A model generated the notes under the pieces. It was not told the origin of the DNA. It saw only the letters and a program-made list of their open reading frames with translations, and searched no databases. Positions 1 through 9,096 of a stretch of 64,000 nt of DNA are shown in pieces. How positions within the stretch are numbered: the stretch's first letter is position 1; the number at the start of each line of letters is the position of its first letter. A program made the translations under genes and the position numbers. Source of the stretch: Enterococcus canintestini (GTDB taxonomy: Bacteria > Bacillota > Bacilli > Lactobacillales > Enterococcaceae); contig NZ_JXKG01000001.1 of NCBI RefSeq assembly GCF_001885735.1, forward strand, positions 1 through 64,000, read 5' to 3'.

Positions 1-258
1 GTGTTAGTCCCGCATCGAAGCGATTATGACGAATATTTGATTCGTTTAGATGCTTTTATTCAAACTTTACAAAATGTCGATAAGGTAGAAATCTTACCGT
101 ATCATACGATGGGCAAATACAAATGGCAGGAAATGGGATTAAAATATCCTTTAGAAGGAATTGAACCACCGGCTGAAGATCGGGTTAAAAATGCTAAAGA
201 GCTGCTACACGTGGCAGACTATACTGGCTATAAAAATAGGAAACTACAACTGGTTTAA
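1..258 (+). CDS. pflA: Pyruvate formate-lyase activating enzyme, C-terminal part
   Basis: This is the last 85 codons of a gene cut by the window edge. The sequence (VDKVEILPYHTMGKYKW, then YPLEGIEPP) matches the C-terminal end of PflA, the radical SAM enzyme that installs the glycyl radical on pyruvate formate-lyase under anaerobic conditions. The CxxxCxxC cluster motif lies upstream of the window and cannot be checked. The GTG at position 1 is only an in-frame codon, not the true start. No clear terminator follows directly; the next recognisable signal is the pyrG promoter at 437. Confidence 0.85.
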   Translation: MLVPHRSDYDEYLIRLDAFIQTLQNVDKVEILPYHTMGKYKWQEMGLKYPLEGIEPPAEDRVKNAKELLHVADYTGYKNRKLQLV

Positions 259-436
259 ATTACAAAAAATGTTCAAACGATTTAAAAAGAGCCCAAATTA
301 ACTCGTTTGAAGAAATTTTTTATTACTTAAAGCGATAAAAGCAAGTGTAGTTACTCTTTATAAGAAGTGCTTTTGGAATGACCGCTAAGGGATTAAATTA
401 TTTCTTAAGATGAAAGCCTTTTATAAAAATGAGTTG

Positions 437-465
437 TTGACAAAAGATAGTAGAGATTGTAATAT
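437..465 (+). promoter_or_regulatory. pyrG promoter
   Basis: TTGACA (437-442), a 17-bp spacer and TAATAT (460-465) form a near-consensus sigma-A promoter. Initiation about 8 bp downstream would fall on the GGGC run at 473-476, the start sequence needed for CTP-dependent reiterative transcription. The 170 bp between pflA and this promoter hold nothing I recognise. Confidence 0.8.
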
Positions 466-472
466 CCTACTT

Positions 473-550
473 GGGCACCCTAATTACTAGGGTCAAAGTT
501 CTGGAAAATATGCTCCCTATTCAATTTGGATAGGGAGCTTCTTTTATTTT
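473..550 (+). promoter_or_regulatory. pyrG leader: CTP-sensing attenuator
   Basis: The predicted transcript begins GGGC. A terminator hairpin follows (GCTCCCTAT at 512-520 pairs with ATAGGGAGC at 530-538) and ends in a T-rich tract. In Bacillus subtilis and relatives, low CTP stalls polymerase at the +4 C, extra G residues are added to the 5' end, and the poly-G pairs with the C/U-rich 5' arm of the terminator, letting transcription enter pyrG. Both required parts are visible here. That it works this way in this organism is inference from the family. Confidence 0.75.
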
Positions 551-592
551 ACAGAAGCTTTTCCTGTAAAAAAATATAGAAGGAGTTTTTAA

Positions 593-2197
<1,605 letters not shown>

Positions 2198-2235
2198 TAT
2201 TTTGGTAGTAACAAATAATTAAATTATTAAAATGA

Positions 2236-2310
2236 ACACCTGAAATAAGTTGTGAAGATATTCTTTTCTTCAAAAGAGTAGTTTTCCATCCTAATTTCAG
2301 GTGTCTTTTT
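2236..2310 (+). terminator. pyrG terminator
   Basis: ACACCTGAAAT (2236-2246) pairs with ATTTCAGGTGT (2294-2304), with a smaller hairpin inside the loop, followed by a T tract. This is an intrinsic terminator with an unusually long loop. Confidence 0.75.
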
Positions 2311-2590
2311 GATTTTCTTTAAGATTTAGGGCTGAAAATTAAAAAAAGTCTGTGAAATAATTTGCAGAAACGAAAAATTATCTTTGTTATCTTTTGGAAG
2401 AAAAAAGCAATTACAAAGGGGAATATAACAAAGTTTTTCAGAAAAATTATTGAAAACAGGCGCTATTTAAATTTGTGCAATCTTTTTATGAAAGAATTAA
2501 TCCGTCATTTTAGTGGTAATAGCCAGAAATATTTGCTAAAATGGTAGCGTTGGTTAGGATATGCCTAACAAATAAAGTTTATCAAAACTT
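2311..2590. other. Intergenic region before fba
   Basis: About 280 bp without a supportable gene. A 61-codon open frame at 2362-2547 starts with TTG, has no ribosome site and is rich in Lys/Ile/Phe, as expected of AT-rich noncoding DNA. A TGCTAAAAT sequence near 2534 could be an extended -10 for fba. Confidence 0.5.
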
Positions 2591-2604
2591 AGGAGGAATT
2601 TTTT

Positions 2605-3474
2605 ATGCCAGTAGTATCAGCAGCAGAATTTCTAAAAGCAGCCCGTAAAGGTGGTTACGCTGTCGGCGGTTACAACACAAACAACTTAGAATGGACTCAA
2701 GCAATTTTGGAAGCAGCAGAAGCTAAAAAAGCACCTGTCTTAATCCAAACTTCAATGGGTGCAGCAAAATACATGGGTGGTTACAAATTAGCTGTTAACA
2801 TGATCAACGACTTAGTTGAATCAATGAACATTACAGTTCCAGTTGCAATCCACTTAGACCACGGTGACTACGAAGCTGCTTTAGCATGTATCGAAGCTGG
2901 CTATACTTCAGTTATGTTCGATGGTTCTCATTTACCATTTGAAGAAAACTTGAAATTAGCTAAAGACGTTGTAGCAAAAGCACACGCTAAAGGTATCTCA
3001 GTTGAATGTGAAGTTGGTTCAATTGGTGGTGAAGAAGACGGAATCATCGGTGCTGGCGAATTAGCTGACATTGAAGAATGTAAACAAATGGTTGCTACAG
3101 GTATCGACTACTTAGCATGTGGTATTGGTAACATCCACGGTGTTTACCCAGAAAACTGGCAAGGTCTTGCATTTGACCACTTACAAGAAATCGCAGATGC
3201 TGTTGGTCATGACGTACCATTAGTATTACACGGCGGTTCTGGTATTCCAAAAGAACAAATCCAAAAAGCTATCTCAATGGGTATTTCTAAAGTTAACGTT
3301 AATACTGAATTCCAATTATCATTTGCAAAAGCAACTCGTGAATACATCGAAGCTGGCAAAGATAAAGAAGGTAAAGGCTTTGACCCTCGTAAATTATTAG
3401 CACCAGGTAAAGCTGCAATCGTTAAAGATGCTGAAGAACACATTGACTGGTTCGGTTCAGCTAACAAAGCTTAA
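2605..3474 (+). CDS. fba: Class II fructose-1,6-bisphosphate aldolase
   Basis: This glycolytic enzyme reversibly cleaves fructose-1,6-bisphosphate to dihydroxyacetone phosphate and glyceraldehyde-3-phosphate, using a divalent metal. The 289-residue protein shows the class II signatures: HLDHGDYEAA with metal-binding His, the CEVGSIGGEEDG loop and LHGGSGIP for phosphate binding. Codon use is strongly biased to a few codons, as expected of a highly expressed gene, and an AGGAGG site precedes the ATG. It is monocistronic with a strong terminator at 3491. Tagatose-bisphosphate aldolases are close relatives, but this sequence and context fit the housekeeping aldolase. Confidence 0.95.
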   Translation: MPVVSAAEFLKAARKGGYAVGGYNTNNLEWTQAILEAAEAKKAPVLIQTSMGAAKYMGGYKLAVNMINDLVESMNITVPVAIHLDHGDYEAALACIEAGYTSVMFDGSHLPFEENLKLAKDVVAKAHAKGISVECEVGSIGGEEDGIIGAGELADIEECKQMVATGIDYLACGIGNIHGVYPENWQGLAFDHLQEIADAVGHDVPLVLHGGSGIPKEQIQKAISMGISKVNVNTEFQLSFAKATREYIEAGKDKEGKGFDPRKLLAPGKAAIVKDAEEHIDWFGSANKA

Positions 3475-3490
3475 TTTGATTAAACTTTTA

Positions 3491-3523
3491 AACTTCAGAC
3501 TATTTAGTCTGAAGTTTTTTTGT
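3491..3523 (+). terminator. fba terminator
   Basis: AACTTCAGACTA pairs with TAGTCTGAAGTT across a two-base loop, followed by seven or more T. It may also stop the convergent MerR gene. Confidence 0.85.
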
Positions 3524-3551
3524 CTTCTAATTACTTTTTTACTACTTCATT

Positions 3552-4403
3552 TCAATCTTCTTTTTCTTTTGCCAATTTGTTTTTAACCGGAATTAAAACT
3601 TCAAAAATTTGATCTTCAGGATTTTGCGAAGCGGCTTCATCTTGCCACAATAGTTCCCAAATATCCCCATTTAAAACTAAATTATTTTCTTTTAAATAAC
3701 TGCGAAAACGATTATTAAAAATATTAATCTGATGAATTTCATCTTTTATAAAACCTGAAACATAATAACCAGCAGGGCGGGTTACAATTCGCTGTTGTTT
3801 GTAAAGATGCAGACGTTCACTGGGAATTTTCACTAGCGCACGATATGGAGCGGCATGAAAATTTTCTTCATAAAAAGCTGCACCATCTACTAAAAAGCCA
3901 ATGGGATAACCACTAAACAGATCACTACTATCGACGGAATTATAAAAACGACCGTAAACTTCTAGAGAATCAATATCATCAAATTTCTCAATTAAATCAG
4001 AGACCACAAAAGATTCTGCTTTTCTGTAGGCGTAGGTGATTGATTCTAAATCAAAATTTTTTAAGGTAGTATAGCGGGTAATGTAACTATCAAGGGAGTT
4101 ACGGATTCGCTTAAGTTTGCTAATTTCTTCATCGACTTTTTCTTTTTGTCTTTTAAAGCCAGCCAATACAGCTGTGATATTACGGTTTTTCAAAAAAGTA
4201 GCGATTTCTTCTAAGGGCACATCGAGATTTTTTAAAAGTAAAATCACATCCAGTTCAAAATACTGGTCAATACCATAATAACGATAGCCATTTTCTCCCA
4301 CTTTTTGCGGTTTAAATAGGTCAATTTGATCATAATAAATTAAAGTGCGACGACTAATCCCAGCATAATTCGCCATTTCACTGATAGTTAAATACTTTTT
4401 CAT
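3552..4403 (-). CDS. MerR-family activator divergent from ABC exporter
   Basis: A 283-residue MerR regulator. Residues 1-70 form the winged HTH (MKKYLTISEMANYAGISRRTL, then YYDQIDLFKP), followed by a dimerisation coiled coil and a C-terminal effector-binding region that resembles the BmrR/GyrI-like fold in length. The start was chosen at 4403, where a ribosome site (AAGGAAATTT) precedes MKKYL; the open frame runs further upstream through the operator and is not coding there. It is transcribed away from the ABC exporter at 4480 and very probably controls it through the 19-bp-spacer promoter at 4424. The arrangement recalls the enterococcal MerR regulator of a chlorhexidine-induced heterodimeric exporter (ChlR-EfrEF); orthology is unproven. 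Confidence 0.85.
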   Translation of the reverse strand: MKKYLTISEMANYAGISRRTLIYYDQIDLFKPQKVGENGYRYYGIDQYFELDVILLLKNLDVPLEEIATFLKNRNITAVLAGFKRQKEKVDEEISKLKRIRNSLDSYITRYTTLKNFDLESITYAYRKAESFVVSDLIEKFDDIDSLEVYGRFYNSVDSSDLFSGYPIGFLVDGAAFYEENFHAAPYRALVKIPSERLHLYKQQRIVTRPAGYYVSGFIKDEIHQINIFNNRFRSYLKENNLVLNGDIWELLWQDEAASQNPEDQIFEVLIPVKNKLAKEKED

Positions 4404-4423
4404 CAAAAAATTTCCTTTCGGTC

Positions 4424-4454
4424 TTGACTGTAACGTTACGTTACAGTTTATCCT
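4424..4454 (+). promoter_or_regulatory. MerR-type promoter with operator palindrome
   Basis: TTGACT (4424-4429) and TATCCT (4449-4454) are separated by 19 bp, the overlong spacer typical of MerR-activated promoters. The spacer carries a perfect palindrome, ACTGTAACG-TTA-CGTTACAGT (4427-4447). It drives the ABC exporter genes and lies just upstream of the divergent MerR gene. Confidence 0.85.
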
Positions 4455-4479
4455 ATCACAGGAGAAGGAGGGAAAAAAG

Positions 4480-6219
4480 ATGAAATTATTCAAGATTTTT
4501 TTTAAAGAGTACCGTAAACTATTTTTTATAACCTTCATCTTAATGATTGGACAAGCGGTGGGAACGTTAATGATTCCTTATTATGTTGCCAAAATTATCG
4601 ATGAAGGAATTTTACTGCAAAATCAAACAAACATTTGGCAAAACGGTTTGTTAATGCTAGTGATTGCAATTGTGACAGGAGTAGTTGCGATTGCAGCAAG
4701 TTATTACTCGGCCATTTTGGCGGGACGTTTTGGCTATTTTTTGAGAAAAAAATTAGTCGCTAAAACCCAAAAGCTATCGTTAGCAGATATGGATGCCTTT
4801 GGGACACCAACGCTTTTGGCGCGGACAACCAGTGATATTACTAATATTCAACAAATTTTAATGATGGTTTTTCAGATGATTATTCCAGCGCCACTAATTT
4901 GTCTTGCCTCAATTGGATTAACAGGTATGATTTCATGGCAATTTGTGTGGATCCCGATTGCCTCAATCACTTTATTTTCTTTTATCGCACTGTTAGTTAT
5001 AAAAAAAGCTATTCCATTAGCAGATGTGATGCAACAAAGAATGGATAAAATGATGCAGGTTTTGCGTGAATTTTATACCGGTGTGCGGGTCATTCGTGCC
5101 TTTAACAAAAACCGTTATGAAAAAGAGCGCACAGATGACACATTTAGCCGTTATGCTGCTGTAATGATTCGGGTAAATAAACTATTTGCCGTTTTAAATC
5201 CGACTGTTAATTTGGTGATGGGATTAGGCATGACAGCAGTATTAGTGTTTGGTAGTATCTTGGTTACCCAAAATACAGTGCCAATCGGTAGTTTAACCGC
5301 AATTAGTGAATACACGGTTTTAAGTCTATGGTTTTTGACGATGGCTGCAATGGTAATTGTGATGATACCAAAAGCACTCGCTTCTTTAGAACGGATTGGC
5401 GAGGTTTTAGCTGTAAATGAAGAAGTCGTCGATGGTGATTTAACTCAGTTTGTTCTGGCAGACGATAAGCCAGTTGTTTCTTTTAAACAGGTTGATTTTT
5501 CATATAGTGGTGCAGAAGAGCCAGTTTTAGCTAATATTACTTTTGATATCTGTAAAGGTGTTACTGCAATTGTAGGTGGCACTGGCTCTGGTAAAAGTAC
5601 TATTGCAAAAGCACTATTGCGTTTTAAAGATACTGCTGAAGGTGAAATACTTTTTGGTGGCGTACCGATTAAAAATGTTACCCAAGAAGCACTGCGGCAA
5701 AAAATCAGTTATGTGCCCCAAAAGGCTTTCTTATTTAGTGGTACGATTTTAGATAACTTTCTTTTTGGCAATCCTAATGCGACTGAAAAGGAAATCAAAA
5801 AGGCCGCAGAAGTCGCCCAGGCAGAAGCGTTTATTCAGTCGTTACCTGAAGGATATAATGCTTTTGTGGCGCAAAAAGGCAATAACTTTTCTGGTGGTCA
5901 AAAACAACGTCTTAGCATTGCCCGTGCGCTTATAAAACCGGCAGATGTATATTTTTTTGATGATAGTTTTTCAGCACTGGATTATCAAACCGACGCAAAA
6001 TTACGGCAAGCGTTAAAAACATATTTGAAAGATGCCGCAATTGTGATTGTAGCGCAACGTCTTGCGACGATTAAAGATGCCGATCAAATCATTGTATTAG
6101 ATGAAGGTAAAATTGTGGGGCAAGGTAGTCATGAAACGTTACTGGCAACTTGTAGCGTATATCAAGAATTTGCTAAATCCCAGGGAATGGAGGAAAAACA
6201 TGAGCACAAAGCAGTTTGA
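4480..6219 (+). CDS. Heterodimeric ABC exporter subunit 1 (degenerate-site NBD)
   Basis: A 579-residue half-transporter with six N-terminal membrane segments (about 15-300) and an ABC domain. Walker A is GGTGSGKST (366-374) and the signature is FSGGQKQRL. The residue after the Walker B Asp is Asp instead of the catalytic Glu (FFDDSFSALD), so this ATP site is probably non-hydrolysing, as in LmrC/BmrC/EfrA-type subunits. It pairs with the following gene, which overlaps it by 20 bp. The likely role is export of drugs, biocides or lipophilic cations. The start follows a GGAGAAGGAGGG ribosome site just after the MerR-type promoter. Confidence 0.9.
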   Translation: MKLFKIFFKEYRKLFFITFILMIGQAVGTLMIPYYVAKIIDEGILLQNQTNIWQNGLLMLVIAIVTGVVAIAASYYSAILAGRFGYFLRKKLVAKTQKLSLADMDAFGTPTLLARTTSDITNIQQILMMVFQMIIPAPLICLASIGLTGMISWQFVWIPIASITLFSFIALLVIKKAIPLADVMQQRMDKMMQVLREFYTGVRVIRAFNKNRYEKERTDDTFSRYAAVMIRVNKLFAVLNPTVNLVMGLGMTAVLVFGSILVTQNTVPIGSLTAISEYTVLSLWFLTMAAMVIVMIPKALASLERIGEVLAVNEEVVDGDLTQFVLADDKPVVSFKQVDFSYSGAEEPVLANITFDICKGVTAIVGGTGSGKSTIAKALLRFKDTAEGEILFGGVPIKNVTQEALRQKISYVPQKAFLFSGTILDNFLFGNPNATEKEIKKAAEVAQAEAFIQSLPEGYNAFVAQKGNNFSGGQKQRLSIARALIKPADVYFFDDSFSALDYQTDAKLRQALKTYLKDAAIVIVAQRLATIKDADQIIVLDEGKIVGQGSHETLLATCSVYQEFAKSQGMEEKHEHKAV

Positions 6220-7999
6220 CAAAAGAAGTAATGAAATGCCACAAGATCTCAAAAAAACTGGTCATCGACTATTTCGTTTGTTACTAGAGCAAAAGCACCG
6301 TTTTGTTATTATTGTTATTTCTGCTATTTTCTTTGCGGTATTAATGGCAACTACACCTTTAATTCTAGGCTGGGGATTAGATGCTATTGTTGCCTTGTTA
6401 CGTGCTGGTGAAATAACGACAGCTAATTTAGTACATGTATTGTGGCAGCCAGTCTTATTATTGTTTTTAGCATGGGGTGGTATTGCCCTTTTCTCACTTT
6501 TACAAGAATACACGATGGCTAGCGTGGCAGAAACTTTAACGCTACGATTACGAAAACAGTTGACCCAGAAGCTGAATCATTTACCAATCAAATTTTTTGA
6601 TCAATATCAAACCGGTGATATTTTAACACGGGCGACCCTTGATTTAGATAAGGTATCTGAAGTTTTACAAGTGGGATTGATGCAGATGATTTCTGCAATC
6701 TTATCTATTATCACAGGCCTTGGTATTATGATTTATCTTAGTCCACTACTGACCTTGGGAATTGTGATGATTTTATTACTTAGCTTAGCGCTAACGAAAT
6801 TTTTAGCACAAAAAAATCAAGATTATTTTTCAGAAAATCAAGCAGCGTTAGGTGCGGTTGGAACAAAAGCTGAAGAGACGTACTCGGGAAATTTAGTTAT
6901 TAAAGCTTATAATCGCCAACAGCAAATAAAAGCAGACTTAGATGAACTAAATGAAGCACAGTTTCAGGCGTTTAAAAAAGCGCAATTTGTCAGTTTTGCG
7001 ATTAATCCATTGATTCGACTAATTAATCAACTAGGCTTTGTAACGAGTGCAGTTGTTGGTGGCTTAATGGTCATTAACGGTCAGTTATCAATCGGGTTAG
7101 TGCAAGCTTATTTGCAATATGTTAACCAAGTTTCTGAACCAATTACGCAAGTTTCTTATGTGATTAATAGCCTGCAAAGTGCTTTTGCCGCTTTGGAGCG
7201 CATCTTTGAAATCATTGATTTACCTGAAGAAAAAGAAAATGAGTTAAATGTTGCTGTTCCACACCAGATAAAAGGAGAAGTAGCCTTTAAACACGTCTCT
7301 TTTGGCTATACAAAAGATAAATTGTTAATGGAAGATGTTAATTTTTTTGTTAAGCCAAAGCAAATGGTAGCCATTGTAGGACCAACCGGCGCAGGAAAAA
7401 CAACGATGATTAATTTATTGATGCGTTTTTATGAATTAACCAAAGGGCAAATTGAAATAGATGGAAAAAATATTCGCCATTTTTTAAGAGGAGAGATTCG
7501 CCAAAAATTCGGGATGGTCTTGCAAGATACGTGGTTATTTGAAGGAACGGTGGCAGAAAATATTGCCTATGGGAAACCAAATGCTAGTCGGGCTGAAATT
7601 ATTGCTGCGGCAAAAGCGGCGCAATGTCACCACTTTATCTTAACTTTACCTGATGGTTATGACACGATAATTTCAACCGATGGCAGTCAAATCTCGCAAG
7701 GACAACAACAGCTATTAACAATTGCTCGGGCAATTCTAGCTAACCCACAACTATTGATTTTGGATGAAGCGACTTCAAGTGTCGATACCAGAACAGAAGA
7801 AATGATTCAACAAGCAATGGATCGCTTAACGGCAGAACGTACGAGTTTTGTGATTGCCCACCGTCTCTCAACGATTAAAAATGCTGATTTAATTTTGGTG
7901 ATGAAAGATGGGGCGATTATTGAACAAGGCAGTCATACTAGCTTAATGCAAAAAGGGGCTTTTTACGCTGATCTTTATAATAGCCAGTTTGCTAGTTGA
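6200..7999 (+). CDS. Heterodimeric ABC exporter subunit 2 (catalytic NBD)
   Basis: A 599-residue half-transporter, with the start chosen at the ATG at 6200 after TGGAGGAAAAAC; longer in-frame readings overlap subunit 1 more deeply. It has six membrane segments, then an ABC domain with Walker A GPTGAGKTT, a deviating signature SQGQQQLL in place of SGGQ, and a complete Walker B with catalytic Glu (LLILDEATSSVD). The asymmetry complements subunit 1: one composite site has a damaged signature plus Asp for Glu, the other is canonical. This is the usual build of LmrCD/BmrCD/EfrAB-type multidrug exporters. Translation is probably coupled to subunit 1. Confidence 0.9.
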   Translation: MSTKQFDKRSNEMPQDLKKTGHRLFRLLLEQKHRFVIIVISAIFFAVLMATTPLILGWGLDAIVALLRAGEITTANLVHVLWQPVLLLFLAWGGIALFSLLQEYTMASVAETLTLRLRKQLTQKLNHLPIKFFDQYQTGDILTRATLDLDKVSEVLQVGLMQMISAILSIITGLGIMIYLSPLLTLGIVMILLLSLALTKFLAQKNQDYFSENQAALGAVGTKAEETYSGNLVIKAYNRQQQIKADLDELNEAQFQAFKKAQFVSFAINPLIRLINQLGFVTSAVVGGLMVINGQLSIGLVQAYLQYVNQVSEPITQVSYVINSLQSAFAALERIFEIIDLPEEKENELNVAVPHQIKGEVAFKHVSFGYTKDKLLMEDVNFFVKPKQMVAIVGPTGAGKTTMINLLMRFYELTKGQIEIDGKNIRHFLRGEIRQKFGMVLQDTWLFEGTVAENIAYGKPNASRAEIIAAAKAAQCHHFILTLPDGYDTIISTDGSQISQGQQQLLTIARAILANPQLLILDEATSSVDTRTEEMIQQAMDRLTAERTSFVIAHRLSTIKNADLILVMKDGAIIEQGSHTSLMQKGAFYADLYNSQFAS

Positions 8000-8065
8000 A
8001 AAAGTGGATGTCGCCAATTAAATTCTCTTTTCTAATTTTTATGGTCAGAATATTGAAAATTAATA

Positions 8066-8094
8066 TTGACTTTTGCGAACGTTTTCTTTAAAAT
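8066..8094 (+). promoter_or_regulatory. glcT-PTS promoter with cre-like spacer
   Basis: TTGACT (8066-8071), a 17-bp spacer and TAAAAT (8089-8094). The spacer contains TGCGAACGTTTTCT, which keeps the core CG and several positions of the CcpA cre consensus. Carbon catabolite control is therefore possible, but the match is imperfect. Confidence 0.65.
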
Positions 8095-8114
8095 GACGAA
8101 TGTAAATAATATTA

Positions 8115-8197
8115 TTTCATGTGACTAGATAATACTAGGCGTGGAAAAGGCTTGCTTCAGGGAATATGTTGAAGCTGGTTTTTTCACGTCTTTTTTA
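8115..8197 (+). promoter_or_regulatory. Antiterminator target (RAT) and terminator in glcT leader
   Basis: A long imperfect hairpin (8140-8159 with 8170-8188: CGTGGAAAA...GCTTCA against TGAAGC...TTTTCACG) ends in a T tract upstream of glcT. Its 5' arm overlaps a smaller stem (CTAG-ATAATA-CTAG, about 8123-8137). This mutually exclusive pair is the usual BglG/GlcT arrangement, in which the antiterminator protein stabilises the small RAT stem and prevents termination. Here it sits before the regulator gene itself, implying autoregulation of the whole operon. Confidence 0.65.
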
Positions 8198-8242
8198 TTT
8201 TTTAGTTACAAAAATACTTTCTAAAATCTGCAGAGGTGAACT

Positions 8243-9094
8243 ATGAAAGTTAAAAAGTTATTGAATCAAAATGCAGTCTTAATCGATGACGACGGTCAAG
8301 AAAAAGTTGCAATTGGAAAAGGGATTGGTTTTAACAAGAAGAAAAATGATCTTGTCTTTGCAAAAGAAGTCGAGCGAATGTTTGTGATGGAACCAGATAC
8401 GCAGATGAAATTGCAAAATTTGCTAAATCAAATTGACGAAAAATTTTTGTTTGCAGCTGAACACATTGTCAATCATGCTGAAATGGTTTTGATGGAAAAA
8501 TTAAACGAACACGTTTTAATTGCATTAACAGATCATTTGGCATTTAGTGCCGAAAACATTAGTAACGGTATTATTGTACGCAATAAACTTTTAAAAGAGA
8601 TTGAGGTCTTGCATAAAGAGGAATTTGGCATTGCACAATGGGCAGTGGATTATTTAAATAGTCAGCTTGAAATTCCTTATAGCTATGATGAAGCTGGTTA
8701 TATTGCAATTCATTTACACAGTGCACGAAACGGCGAAAGAAATAATCATCGTAGTATTCGTGAGGTTACAATCGTTTCAGAAATCATGAATCTAATTGCA
8801 GCCGAATTGCAAATTGATCTGTATGCAGAAGCGATGGCACTTAATTATTCTCGTTTAGCCAATCACTTACGTTTATTACTGCAACGTTATCAAAAACAAC
8901 AATATGCCGTTTTAGATGATGAGATTGTTGAAATGGTTCGAGAAAAATATCCAGAGAGTTATGAAATTGCCAAAAAAGTTAGAGTAATGCTGATTAAGCG
9001 CTATCAGTTGGCAACTTCTAGTGAAGAATTAGGCTATATTGCGATTCACATTGAAAGATTGAAACGAGTAGCTCAAAAAGAAGAGGAGAAATAA
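8243..9094 (+). CDS. glcT: BglG/GlcT-family transcription antiterminator
   Basis: A 283-residue RNA-binding antiterminator. The N-terminal co-antiterminator domain (about 1-55; MKVKKLLNQNAVLIDDDGQE) is followed by two PTS regulation domains with conserved His in LNEHVLIALTDHL, AIHLHSA and AIHIERL. PTS components phosphorylate these His residues to switch RNA binding. Lying 2 bp upstream of the permease gene and behind a terminator/RAT leader, it most likely controls this operon in response to the permease's own substrate flux. GlcT is the best family fit; the symbol rests on context. Confidence 0.85.
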   Translation: MKVKKLLNQNAVLIDDDGQEKVAIGKGIGFNKKKNDLVFAKEVERMFVMEPDTQMKLQNLLNQIDEKFLFAAEHIVNHAEMVLMEKLNEHVLIALTDHLAFSAENISNGIIVRNKLLKEIEVLHKEEFGIAQWAVDYLNSQLEIPYSYDEAGYIAIHLHSARNGERNNHRSIREVTIVSEIMNLIAAELQIDLYAEAMALNYSRLANHLRLLLQRYQKQQYAVLDDEIVEMVREKYPESYEIAKKVRVMLIKRYQLATSSEELGYIAIHIERLKRVAQKEEEK

Positions 9095-9096
9095 TA

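Noticed and set aside
2362-2547. 61-codon frame between pyrG and fba
   Set aside because: TTG start, no ribosome site, composition of AT-rich noncoding DNA, no family.
3207-3467. Antisense frame inside fba
   Set aside because: Opposite strand of a highly biased aldolase gene; third-position bias of fba explains the lack of stops.
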